Of a stretch of 64,000 nt of DNA, positions 37,801 to 45,910 are shown piece by piece. The position numbers and the translations under genes are program-made. Source of the stretch: an uncultured Ignavibacteriota bacterium. Its GTDB lineage: Bacteria; Bacteroidota; Ignavibacteria; UBA10030; UBA8401. The stretch spans positions 39,048 through 103,047 of the forward strand of contig CAIOTF010000009.1 of the NCBI GenBank assembly GCA_903861125.1, written 5' to 3'. Numbering within the stretch: the stretch's first letter is position 1; each line of letters begins with the position of its first letter. The notes beneath the pieces were generated by a model. That model saw only the letters and a program-made list of their open reading frames with translations. It did no database searches and was not told the DNA's origin.

Positions 37801-38361
37801 AGTGATACGGATTGCAAGAATATTCTTCCCGCCCGGTTTACCAGCAGACGATGCATCGCAATCAAATGAACCTTCGGTGATGATATTATACCCTATCAAT
37901 TTTTGATTCAGGTACACTTCTGCACGAAGCCGGGCACCTCTGATAAAGAGCTTCACGTGTTTCCCGGCAAAAGATTTCGGAATGCTGATCTCCTTCCACC
38001 ACCATGACACACCGAGATAATTCCCGTTCTTCGGTACAGTATCCTGCGTTTCGTAGAAATATTCATCCTGATATTTCCTAAATCCATTCACGCCCCAGTA
38101 GTGTTCTTCCACTGTTGATGGAAGTGATACTTCAATTCCCGCGGATGAATGCAATTGTTTCCAACCGCCCGTAGGTGCATTGGCGGGCAGAGTCGTAAGA
38201 TTGACATCGGCCGGGAGGAAAATAGAATCTTTCTCCCATGCCGCTTCTTTATCAAGCCATAAGCGCCAACCGGAATCGGACACATCAATTGTCTGCTGGG
38301 CGAACAGTGATACATTCAACGATGCACAGAGGATCAAAAATAATCTAAATTGATATTTCAT
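34822..38361 (-). CDS. Secreted GH2 family glycosidase with malectin-like domain
   Basis: A 1179-residue protein starting at the ATG at 38361, which gives a signal peptide (MKYQFRLFLILC...SLFA) and avoids overlap with the upstream gene. GH2 layout: sugar-binding jelly-roll about 80-230, immunoglobulin-like domain about 230-345, TIM barrel from about 355. Candidate acid/base Glu491 (AIQNEIHPD) and nucleophile Glu591 (VMWGEMLGS) are present. A malectin-like carbohydrate-binding domain lies around 880-990 (VTLKFAELF, MRIFDVALNG). GH2 covers beta-galactosidases, glucuronidases and mannosidases; I cannot choose. No NYPNPFNP tag is seen, so it is probably periplasmic. Confidence 0.85.
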   Translation of the reverse strand: MKYQFRLFLILCASLNVSLFAQQTIDVSDSGWRLWLDKEAAWEKDSIFLPADVNLTTLPANAPTGGWKQLHSSAGIEVSLPSTVEEHYWGVNGFRKYQDEYFYETQDTVPKNGNYLGVSWWWKEISIPKSFAGKHVKLFIRGARLRAEVYLNQKLIGYNIITEGSFDCDASSAGKPGGKNILAIRITNPGGRLDWLDTQLMPWGKTDQTFHRSHGFGGLDRGITISAHDKINISDLWVLNTPKAGNIQVHAAIANKTGKPTEALLRVELLDPDKSNKVCSTKETKILLNGSAANAAIDLTYANASLWNLDTPKLYTVRATVIPASSSKREGWKDMREVTAGFRWFEADGIGSNAMLKFNGDRIRITSAISWGFWGINGLWPTKEFAEREVRAAKSFGMNCIQFHRNVGKTEALDAHDRLGLFRYMEPGGGQTSFGEKFSLYSPSPKPDIDDSGMKGDAQTFAERYMEEKIVSMVRDHRSHPSLLLYAIQNEIHPDLNNPRVFRILRRIHEEDPSRIVVVKSGFPSGSPSMNQAWMQPYSDVVLHDTGDAYSGWWDDHTVGGPGVWRDEMYQNPEEFTHRSVNNKEIVMWGEMLGSAVTDNHEKMITEINRHGGKSYDLQDHRDILDSYNNFLDHWGFRKAFPTADALFTSIGNKSYDFWGRVLETARLAEANDYFVISGWESTAIENHSGLVDNLRQFKGDPALIKNRLAPLRIVIKTPAIVYEAGDSIYADLFLLNETHKPHKDSIYVQFQDPSGTISFVKTFSTPKYGADQFVYPIARHIYLGQVRIGGEYSIKAQLGKSSGIVTEEKILGIMNVDPSGLPKRIGIITDIPKINNIKEVFPGIVSEPYAAGKQYDLLLAANKFIRPAETITDANTEIQNTDDDEIYRTINFGEASSIEFIFPNLPKDTALVTLKFAELFQNAVDMRIFDVALNGNVVLKDFDVYKAAGGKNIAFDTTFKIVLTDGALQITFPRTPKPSARICGFKVAMKDTVVAVNCGGSEYRDKKGLLWKSYGSLTQLPNSVLELVKKGTPLIILAEGQAAVESYGKQLGEAGVLEYKGCVSEAFASWMGSWYFVRSHPLYDGLPVNCAMQSYYQAPVTNGTGMLVEGKNVEIIAAYSRDHSRQIGAGSFTATYGSGKVVVHTLPGCVSNLYGEKTGIHPAIFKRILANSLYSLTH

Positions 38362-38372
38362 AGTCAGACAAA

Positions 38373-40640
38373 TTATTTTGAGAATATTATTTTTTTTGTC
38401 GAAGAGAATGTTCTGTGAGAAGTAACTGCATTCAACCGCACAAAGTATACACCGCTTCCGGACGCTGTTTTCCATCTCTGGGAATAGGTCCCGGCATCCA
38501 TGGATTGATCAACAAGATTGTCTATCATTCTCCCCAGCATGTCGTACACTTGTATGGAAACATGTGAATGCTCTGCGATGGTAAAGTTAAACGTCGTTGA
38601 AGGATTAAATGGATTCGGATAATTATCTGAAAGATTAAATTCCAATGGTTTCATTGCCTGCTGTTCTTTGATGGAATTTGCAGAAAGAAATTTCAATCCA
38701 TCAAGCCAGAGTGTAAATCCGCCTCCCCATGTGTCTGCATGGATCTCTACGTAACTAATCTGATTCATCGAAACAGTGCCAACCGTTTTTCTCTGCCAGG
38801 TGCTGTTTCCGCCTAACGGTATTTGATACAATATCCATTGATTGACCGCATTTGAAAACACGGAACTCGGTGCCGTAAAAACAAAGTATCCGCCGCTCTG
38901 ATTTCCAAGTCTGATGCTGACCTCCTGAAATTGTCCGCTGTTAACATTTTGCGCCCGTACCCAAAATTGAAGAACCGACGCACCATTCAGGTTCCACTGC
39001 GCAATAAATTGCTCCGCTGGCCAACGATGGATATTCACATCATAACCGCTTTCCGTCACAAGCTTAAGCGAGGCAGTTCCTTCTTTCATCATCACCGAAT
39101 CCCACGTTACTCGAGAAATGCGTCCGTCCGACGCAAATGTTGTCCAGCGGGAATTAAGCGGTTCGGTAAGATCTTTCAAAACAATATTCGGTTCGTTGTC
39201 CTTATGGGATCCAGAAACATAGGGTGACCACGTTACATATCCGTACGTAGGATTATCTCTTCCGTCATATATCATCCCTTCAATATAACTGCTGTCGTCC
39301 GTATTGAAGGAATTATTCCGGGCATCAATATCGTCGCCGGATAGATTCTGAATATAATAGGAAATTGTACGATCGAACGAATTGCTGTTGACGTGCGTGA
39401 TACCGGGATTACCGGAAATAAAAATCCCGTTTGCATTATCGGATATGGTATTGAACAGTATCGATGTCTTTTTCGTACTTGCAATATCGATTGCTGTACC
39501 ATTCCCGGTCAACCGGTTGTTTTGAATAAGGTATTGATTCGAGTACTGATTTTCATAACCGGTGATCTTATCGCCTTCCCAGAGCAGAATTCCATTTGCA
39601 TTATCTGAAATAACATTGTTGGTGATAGTATTGTTGAAACCCCGATCAATCGCTATTCCCGCCGTGCCGACACTGAGCGCTTCATGATTACCAATGATCT
39701 CATTGCTATCTACCAATGAATTGAACGAATAACCGAGCCACAATCCATATCCGCTGTAATTACACTTGTTGCGCTTGTAGATGTTACCGTCGGCAAACGT
39801 TGCTTCAATGGCATTGTGCGGCGAGTAGGAACAATCGTTATCGGCAAAATAGTTTTTGTTCGGCGTCAGGTGATGTCCGTACTGACAAAGGAACACACCG
39901 TCGCTGGAATAAGAAAAATCATTCTCCACCACAACATTGTTGTTGCAGATGATCATCAGAATTGCGCCGGCATCGCTATTTACGGGATTTTCGCGGTAAA
40001 TATGCGAGGCGTTGTTTCGTCGAATGGTACAGCTGTCGGAATGGAACATCCGTATTGCATACGCAGTGTTATACGACAAATCGTTATCCTGAATTGTGAC
40101 CGAATTACAATGATAGAGTGCTATTCCATCATTCGAATTTTTCATGATGTTATTCTTGAAAAGGCAAGCGCGGGAACTGTCAAGGAATACGCCTCCACCC
40201 AGAGCCTGATCTTTATCTGCCCAGACATTAATGAAACCGGCGTTGTCATTTTTATTTCCCGTGAAATTACAATTACTGATTGTAATACTGTCTGACTTTT
40301 CTATTCTCACTGCATAATAATATTTCATCAGTGATTTGAAATTTTTGATCTGGACATTGGAACAATTCCTGATGACAATTCCGTAACCGCTGAACGATTC
40401 ACCATTGAGTTCTACACTGTCACCGTCAATAATACAATCATGGATATTCTGCAATATGAATATCCCGTCTTTATCAACGTCGGGCAAAATGTAAGCACCC
40501 GGTACTAATTTTATATTTGTGTGACTTGTCAGTACCAGATTATCAGAAGGATAAACGATTGTTTGTCCGAACAAGGAACTTAAAAATACGCAATTGACAA
40601 TGATTGCTACGAAGAGAATTGAATAAATATTTTTTATCAT
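38373..40640 (-). CDS. Right-handed beta-helix (NosD-like) protein with T9SS sorting domain
   Basis: A 755-residue exported protein with start at the ATG at 40640 and signal peptide MIKNIYSILFVAIIVNC...LFG. Residues about 30-450 are short beta-helix repeats with many N-rich turns (NSNDGIALYHCNSVTIQDN, RMFHSDSCTIRRNNASH), as in NosD/CASH or pectate-lyase-like folds. A beta-sandwich resembling a carbohydrate-binding module lies around 480-655. A T9SS domain (DNYPNPFNPSTTFNF, YDMLGRMID, GVYFVRL) ends the protein. It may be a polysaccharide lyase, epimerase or binder; no catalytic site is clear. It leads the operon with the GH2 gene 11 bases after it. Confidence 0.75.
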   Translation of the reverse strand: MIKNIYSILFVAIIVNCVFLSSLFGQTIVYPSDNLVLTSHTNIKLVPGAYILPDVDKDGIFILQNIHDCIIDGDSVELNGESFSGYGIVIRNCSNVQIKNFKSLMKYYYAVRIEKSDSITISNCNFTGNKNDNAGFINVWADKDQALGGGVFLDSSRACLFKNNIMKNSNDGIALYHCNSVTIQDNDLSYNTAYAIRMFHSDSCTIRRNNASHIYRENPVNSDAGAILMIICNNNVVVENDFSYSSDGVFLCQYGHHLTPNKNYFADNDCSYSPHNAIEATFADGNIYKRNKCNYSGYGLWLGYSFNSLVDSNEIIGNHEALSVGTAGIAIDRGFNNTITNNVISDNANGILLWEGDKITGYENQYSNQYLIQNNRLTGNGTAIDIASTKKTSILFNTISDNANGIFISGNPGITHVNSNSFDRTISYYIQNLSGDDIDARNNSFNTDDSSYIEGMIYDGRDNPTYGYVTWSPYVSGSHKDNEPNIVLKDLTEPLNSRWTTFASDGRISRVTWDSVMMKEGTASLKLVTESGYDVNIHRWPAEQFIAQWNLNGASVLQFWVRAQNVNSGQFQEVSIRLGNQSGGYFVFTAPSSVFSNAVNQWILYQIPLGGNSTWQRKTVGTVSMNQISYVEIHADTWGGGFTLWLDGLKFLSANSIKEQQAMKPLEFNLSDNYPNPFNPSTTFNFTIAEHSHVSIQVYDMLGRMIDNLVDQSMDAGTYSQRWKTASGSGVYFVRLNAVTSHRTFSSTKKIIFSK

Positions 40641-40790
40641 AGAAGAAACCGTTACCACATAATAATCTGAGAGTTACCTCGGGAAAAATAAAAATTATCG
40701 CAAACCACTCACGCTGATTTATGGCGGACGTATTTGCCTATTTTTCCCAACACAACCGGCCTGTTACTTTTTAACCGGCAGGTCAATCAG

Positions 40791-41927
40791 CTAGTCATAC
40801 ATCCCGTCAAAATATTTTTGTGCCTGCACAACTGCGTCCCGTATCATATCTTCAGCTTTTGCCGTCTGGCGTTTTGACAGGAAGGAAAGAAGTTTCTTCT
40901 CGTCGACTGTTTCGGCCGCCATTTCGCACGCTTCCCAACTGAGTATACTGCGGACAACGCGGTCAAGCCCCTGCTCTTCATTATCATACGCGCGTACCTG
41001 CATGTCGTGACCTTTCCAGCGCCGGTATCCGGCTTTTTTCATAAGACCGGCAACGGCAATGTTCATTCCGTTGATGCGGACACCGTGATCGATATCGAAT
41101 TTGCCCGGTCCGCCCAGAATAATACCATCATTATATCCTTGACTGTTAATGTGCATATGCACCACTGCATTATGATCTATTTCTTCAACGGTATCATAGA
41201 CATGATCCAAGCCGATCATTTCGGAATGTCCGAACTCTTTGTTGATCCCTTTACGTTCGAGCGAGATACCGTACTCCTGCTCCAGTTTTTTCCAGAAAAG
41301 CAATGCGCTTGCCACTGTCGGCAGAAGCATGGCGGGATGACCCTCGTTCGGTTTCGGTTCAATGCCGATAGAAAGCCGGCCTCCCTGTTTCTGTTCATAC
41401 CGGCAGAGTTCAGCAACACTTTCTTTTAAGTGCCGGTACATTTCACGGATGCCGACCGTTGCAAGATCGTATCCGTAAGAACCATTCCAAAGAACAAACG
41501 TCGGCGCAAGATCCTTCTGCGGGTGCCAGGTTTTTTGAAGAGAATAGTACGCCATATCCACGGTCTTCTGTCCGAACGCGCATGCTGATGTACGTTCATG
41601 TTCGTCAAGCGATGCGATACCGCCGTATGCATAATGACTGTGTGCACCGGGAGTGATCATCGCAAGATAGATACGATTGTCCAACAGTGCTTTGGACACA
41701 GCGGCAACATTCAGTTCGTTCACTTCGGTATCGTAATGCATTTCAAAACCGAGTACGATATGCTTCGGCAGGCGCGGTGCGATTTTTTTTCTGATCAGTT
41801 CTATCACCGCGGCTGTATCCAGATTTTCGCTGCTCCACAGAGGTCTCATTGATGCGGGGGTGAATCCGCCTTTCCCTGCATGGAAAGTCCAGCGGCAAAG
41901 ACTGTGGTATGATTCTTTCGTTTTCAT
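40791..41927 (-). CDS. Xylose isomerase-like sugar isomerase
   Basis: A 378-residue TIM-barrel protein of class I XylA length. XylA-like features are EPKPNEG (Glu190, Lys192), NKEFGHSEM (Glu221, His224), KFDID (Asp268, Asp270) and KGHDMQVR (Asp298). Asn251 stands where an Asp ligand is common, and WNGSYGYD replaces the usual WGGREGYE. It probably converts xylose to xylulose, given XylFGH and xylulokinase in the same minus-strand run, but a related sugar is possible. A GAAGGA ribosome site favours the ATG at 41927 over an upstream TTG at 41942. Confidence 0.7.
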   Translation of the reverse strand: MKTKESYHSLCRWTFHAGKGGFTPASMRPLWSSENLDTAAVIELIRKKIAPRLPKHIVLGFEMHYDTEVNELNVAAVSKALLDNRIYLAMITPGAHSHYAYGGIASLDEHERTSACAFGQKTVDMAYYSLQKTWHPQKDLAPTFVLWNGSYGYDLATVGIREMYRHLKESVAELCRYEQKQGGRLSIGIEPKPNEGHPAMLLPTVASALLFWKKLEQEYGISLERKGINKEFGHSEMIGLDHVYDTVEEIDHNAVVHMHINSQGYNDGIILGGPGKFDIDHGVRINGMNIAVAGLMKKAGYRRWKGHDMQVRAYDNEEQGLDRVVRSILSWEACEMAAETVDEKKLLSFLSKRQTAKAEDMIRDAVVQAQKYFDGMYD

Positions 41928-41968
41928 AGATCGATCCTTCAATTAATTTATCGTTACACGTTCTTTGT

Positions 41969-43135
41969 TCATCGTAATCTTCTTATCCATGCCGGAGGAT
42001 TCTTCGTTGCAATATCAATTCCTACGGCAATCACCAGCACAGCGCCGCGTACAACCAGTTGTATCCAATTTTCAAGATTGGTGTAATCCATTCCTTGAAT
42101 AACCGTAGCCATAACAAGTCCGCCAAGGAATGTGCCAAATATGGTCCCGCGACCTCCCATTAAACTTGTGCCACCGATGACGGCTGCCGCGATGGCATAA
42201 AGTTCGTAGAACTCCCCTGCATTTTTTGTTGATCCTTGATTCTGCGCCATCCACACAACGCCGGCAATGCCGGTCAGCAATCCCATCAACGCAAAAGCGC
42301 CGACTGTTTTTTGTTCCACTTTGATCCCGGAGAAACGTGCCGCCTCCGGATTTCCACCAATGGCATACAGATGTCTGCCGAATTTTGTGTTTTGGGAAAT
42401 TACATACAATGCCGCCAGCACCACTGCCATAACAACAGTTTGGTTTGGAATTCCTTTATATTCGTTCACCTTAAAAATAAATCCGCCAATAAGAAAAAGA
42501 ACAACGGATATTTTTATAGACGTAAGAAGAATAGTATCAATTGGAAGTCCTGCATCTTTTTTCTTCGACCTGTTTCTAACAATAATGAGAATTAAAACTA
42601 CCGCACAAAGAACTCCAAGAATCCATCCAGTAGAAGCTGATAGATAATCGAAACCGATAGAGACGATCCAGCTTGAATCGGGAACACGCGGATCGAATGC
42701 GCTCACTTTTTGAGTGATGCCGCGGAAAATGAATAACCCGCCGAGCGTGACAATGAACGAAGGAATCCGGAAATATGCCGTCAGCAAACCCTGCATCGTG
42801 CCAAGCAGCGTTCCGACAAGAAGAGCAATCGGAACCGCAACTGTTGCCGAAAGACCAAATCCATAATCCGGATTGATCAGCAGCGCACCGGTTGCGGCAA
42901 CAAGTGCCAGCAGAGAACCAACGGAAAGGTCAATGTTTCCGGAAACAATCACCATTGTCATGCCCGCCGCCAGGATTGCCCATGTTGCCATATCCCGGCT
43001 TAACTTTGCGATGCTTTCGCCACTGAAATAAAATTCGCCGACTTGAAGACGAAAATACGTCCAGAGAAGGATAAGAACTAACACCATGGAGAGAAGGCGA
43101 ATGTTTGGAGTAATTTTACGAATAAAATCATTCAT
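41969..43135 (-). CDS. xylH: Sugar ABC transporter permease (XylH-like)
   Basis: A 388-residue inner-membrane permease of the BPD_transp_2 type with about ten hydrophobic segments. Characteristic stretches are MTMVIVSGNIDLSVGSLLAL, FRIPSFIVTLGGLFIFRGI, YAIGGNPEAARFSGI and GGTSLMGGRGTIFGTFLGGL. Its start overlaps the end of the ATPase gene by four bases (ATGA). With XylF and XylG it forms a complete importer. Xylose specificity is inferred from the binding protein and neighbours. Confidence 0.87.
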   Translation of the reverse strand: MNDFIRKITPNIRLLSMVLVLILLWTYFRLQVGEFYFSGESIAKLSRDMATWAILAAGMTMVIVSGNIDLSVGSLLALVAATGALLINPDYGFGLSATVAVPIALLVGTLLGTMQGLLTAYFRIPSFIVTLGGLFIFRGITQKVSAFDPRVPDSSWIVSIGFDYLSASTGWILGVLCAVVLILIIVRNRSKKKDAGLPIDTILLTSIKISVVLFLIGGFIFKVNEYKGIPNQTVVMAVVLAALYVISQNTKFGRHLYAIGGNPEAARFSGIKVEQKTVGAFALMGLLTGIAGVVWMAQNQGSTKNAGEFYELYAIAAAVIGGTSLMGGRGTIFGTFLGGLVMATVIQGMDYTNLENWIQLVVRGAVLVIAVGIDIATKNPPAWIRRLR

Positions 43136-44637
43136 GCAGCACGCTCCATGATCTTTTCCTGCGTTGCTTCACTGCGGGAAAATTCCGCGCTGATGCAGCC
43201 CCGTTTTATCACCAATATTCGGTCACAAATGCCGAGCAATTCGGGAAGTTCACTGGAAGAAAAGAGAATGGCCGCACCTTCCGCTTTCAGACGGTTGATA
43301 AGAACGTAGATCTCACTTTTTGCGCCAACATCGATACCTCGCGTCGGCTCATCCAATAGGAGAATTGCCGGTTTCTCCATCAGCCACTTTCCTATCACAA
43401 TTTTTTGTTGATTACCGCCTGAGAGCGATGCAACCGGCATTGTCAGCGCTGAAGCTTTCATACCTACTTCTGCTGCAACCGAATGACAGGCTTTGTGTTC
43501 GTCCGCCTCATTAATAAATCCACCGGTTACAAATTTATCAAGATGCACCAACGATAAATTTTCAAGTATTGTTGATGACATCACGAGTCCGGTATTTTTC
43601 CGGTCTTCAGGGACCAACGATATTCCGGATCGAATTGCATCGAGAGGAGAAGCTATCATCACTTCTTTTCCGGATATCAGAATTTTCCCGTCCTCTACAT
43701 CACCCGGCGCAGATCCGAAGATGGTCGTGCAAAGTTCTGTCCGTCCCGCACCCATTAGACCGGCCAGTCCTACGATCTCCCCCTTCGAAATCTGGAATGA
43801 AATATTGTGCAGAATTTCTTTTCCATTCTTTACAACGGAAAGATTTTGGACCTCCATGGCAACGGACCCAATATGCGGTTCGGTATATGGAAACAACTCC
43901 CGTAATTCTCTTCCCACCATTGTACTGACCACTTTGTTTTTTGTCCATTCGGCAGCCGGTGCCGTACCGCATTCTCTGCCGTCACGAAAGACAGTGATCC
44001 TGTCGGCTATGGCGAATATCTCATCAAGACGGTGTGAGATATAAATAATAGCGCAGCCTTGATCCCTTAGCCTGCGCAGCGCTGTAAACAACACTTCGGC
44101 TTCATGATCAGAAAGAGCTGCTGTCGGTTCATCCAGGATTAAAATTCTGCTCTCTTTCCTCAACGCCCTGACAATTTCTACAAGCTGTTTTGTGGCAATA
44201 CTCAACGAAGCAACAAGACTGTTTCTGTCAACAGAAAGGCCGAATGAATCGAGAAGTTTTTGCGCATCGCTGTGCAGACGATTCCATTGAACCATTCCGT
44301 TCCGCGACGGCTCGTGACCAAGAAAAATATTTTCAGCCACAGTCAATTCATTCACGAGCATCAGTTCCTGATGGATAACAGCGATACCGGCAGATTCCGC
44401 ATCTCGAACGGACCGAAAGCGGACCGGAGTCCCTTCGATAAGGAATTCGCCCGAAAATTCCTGATACGAATAGACACCCCCCAGAATTTTAATGAAGGTC
44501 GATTTCCCGGCACCATTTTCACCAACGATAGCATGAATTTCGCCGGGGACGAGATCAAACGATACATCATCAAGCGCCCGCAAACCCGGAAAGTCTTTTG
44601 TGATATTTCGAAGTGTTAACAGAGGAAGTGCTGCCAC
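43132..44637 (-). CDS. xylG: Sugar ABC transporter ATP-binding protein (XylG-like, two ATPase domains)
   Basis: A 501-residue tandem ATPase. The first domain has Walker A GENGAGKST, signature LSIATKQLVEIVRAL and Walker B ILILDEPTAAL. The second has a degenerate Walker A (GLMGAGRTE), an intact signature LSGGNQQKIVIGKW and LLLDEPTRGID. This arrangement is standard for monosaccharide importers such as XylG, RbsA and MglA. The gap to the preceding binding-protein gene is 161 bases, in which I see no clear terminator or promoter. Confidence 0.9.
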   Translation of the reverse strand: MAALPLLTLRNITKDFPGLRALDDVSFDLVPGEIHAIVGENGAGKSTFIKILGGVYSYQEFSGEFLIEGTPVRFRSVRDAESAGIAVIHQELMLVNELTVAENIFLGHEPSRNGMVQWNRLHSDAQKLLDSFGLSVDRNSLVASLSIATKQLVEIVRALRKESRILILDEPTAALSDHEAEVLFTALRRLRDQGCAIIYISHRLDEIFAIADRITVFRDGRECGTAPAAEWTKNKVVSTMVGRELRELFPYTEPHIGSVAMEVQNLSVVKNGKEILHNISFQISKGEIVGLAGLMGAGRTELCTTIFGSAPGDVEDGKILISGKEVMIASPLDAIRSGISLVPEDRKNTGLVMSSTILENLSLVHLDKFVTGGFINEADEHKACHSVAAEVGMKASALTMPVASLSGGNQQKIVIGKWLMEKPAILLLDEPTRGIDVGAKSEIYVLINRLKAEGAAILFSSSELPELLGICDRILVIKRGCISAEFSRSEATQEKIMERAA

Positions 44638-44798
44638 GCTGTTTAGTACCTTTTTCGTGTTTCAAATTTATTCAATGGTGTTTTTTTGAAGTCAATTTTA
44701 TGATGATTTTTGACAAAGTCACGATGAGAACCTCACCATAATATATTTTTTCCTGTCTCAGACTAACAGCATGCTCTCAGAATAGAATGGAATGTGAG

Positions 44799-45884
44799 CT
44801 ATTTGTTACCATGAATGTTCGCATACACCTTTTCCCTGGAATGCCAACCATCCTTAATGACGGTCGAATCGATATTCGTTTTCGTCACATACACCGGCTC
44901 AAGAAAAATTGACTGCACCTTCATCGATCCGTTATCAAGAGCATGAAGAGTGAAACCAAGATCTTTCATTATGCCGGCAGGGGTTTCCTTCTTTGCGAGA
45001 CGGACAGCAACTTCTGCTGAAGTTTCTGCAAGCCTGCGGACCGGTTTATATATCGTAATTGTCTGCGTTCCCTCCACAATACGCTGGCATGCAGCAAGTT
45101 CGGCATCCTGACCGGATACGGCAACAATTCCGGCTGTCTTTTCCGCCATCAGTGCCGCAATCGCTCCGCCTGCCGTCGCATCGTTCGATGCGATAATGGC
45201 ATGTACGGTTTTTCCCTCGGCATGGAATTTGGTCAGCATATTGCTGACACGCCGGCGAGCCTCTTCACGGTCCCAATTATCCAAAAATGGATCTGCCAGA
45301 ATTGTGATCTTCTTCCCTGTTTTTTCCTGATGCTCTTGTATCGCACGTAATTGTCCTTGCCGCAAAAGTTTTGCATTGTTATCCGACGCCGCGCCACCGA
45401 GCAAAATAAAATTTCCCTGCGGAACACTTTTTAATATACCTTCTGCCTGGAGATAGCCTACCTTTTCGTTATCAAACGTGATATACATATCAAGGTCGCA
45501 GTTCATAATCAGACGGTCGTATGCCAATACGGGAATGTTTTTTTCATGAGCGCTTTTAATTATGCGGGCAGCAGTATTCAAATTCTTCGGTATCACAACC
45601 AGCGCATCAACGCCTTGCGTCAGCAAGTTATCTGCCTGCTTATTCTGCCTGTCCTGATCACCATCAGCCACTGCGCGGATCACCTCTGCACCGAGCGCAT
45701 TGGCTCGTTCCGTAAAATATTTTTCATCCCTTTGCCAACGGTCCAGATCATAGGTTTCCATAAGAAAACCAATTTTCAGTTTTGCCGGAGCGGAAGGATC
45801 TTTTTTTCCGCCGCAGGAAAATGAAATAATAACAAGAACGAAAAGAGCTGCAATGAATACTGCTTTGTGTTTCCGATTGTTCAT
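44799..45884 (-). CDS. xylF: D-xylose-binding lipoprotein (XylF-like)
   Basis: A 361-residue periplasmic binding protein anchored by a lipobox (IISFSC, Cys24). It shows the type I sugar-binding fold with KIGFLMETYDLDRWQRD, GVDALVVIPKNLNTAARII, IPVLAYDRLIMN and VAVSGQDAELAACQRI. The closest known pattern is XylF of the xylose ABC importer. It lies 26 bases after the GH3 gene, so released sugar and uptake would be coordinated. Confidence 0.88.
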   Translation of the reverse strand: MNNRKHKAVFIAALFVLVIISFSCGGKKDPSAPAKLKIGFLMETYDLDRWQRDEKYFTERANALGAEVIRAVADGDQDRQNKQADNLLTQGVDALVVIPKNLNTAARIIKSAHEKNIPVLAYDRLIMNCDLDMYITFDNEKVGYLQAEGILKSVPQGNFILLGGAASDNNAKLLRQGQLRAIQEHQEKTGKKITILADPFLDNWDREEARRRVSNMLTKFHAEGKTVHAIIASNDATAGGAIAALMAEKTAGIVAVSGQDAELAACQRIVEGTQTITIYKPVRRLAETSAEVAVRLAKKETPAGIMKDLGFTLHALDNGSMKVQSIFLEPVYVTKTNIDSTVIKDGWHSREKVYANIHGNK

Positions 45885-45910
45885 AGAGATTTCTCCGCAA
45901 TTACAAATAC

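Noticed and set aside
40644..40657. LacI-type operator upstream of the beta-helix gene
   Set aside because: The match (AGAAACCGTTACCA) has the central CG but is clearly poorer than the two sites at 21730 and 21779, so it may be chance.
40681..40748. 10-bp inverted repeat (40681-40690 with 40739-40748) in the gap after the xylose-isomerase-like gene
   Set aside because: The 48-base spacer and A/T-rich arms make a functional hairpin uncertain; no further signal supports it.
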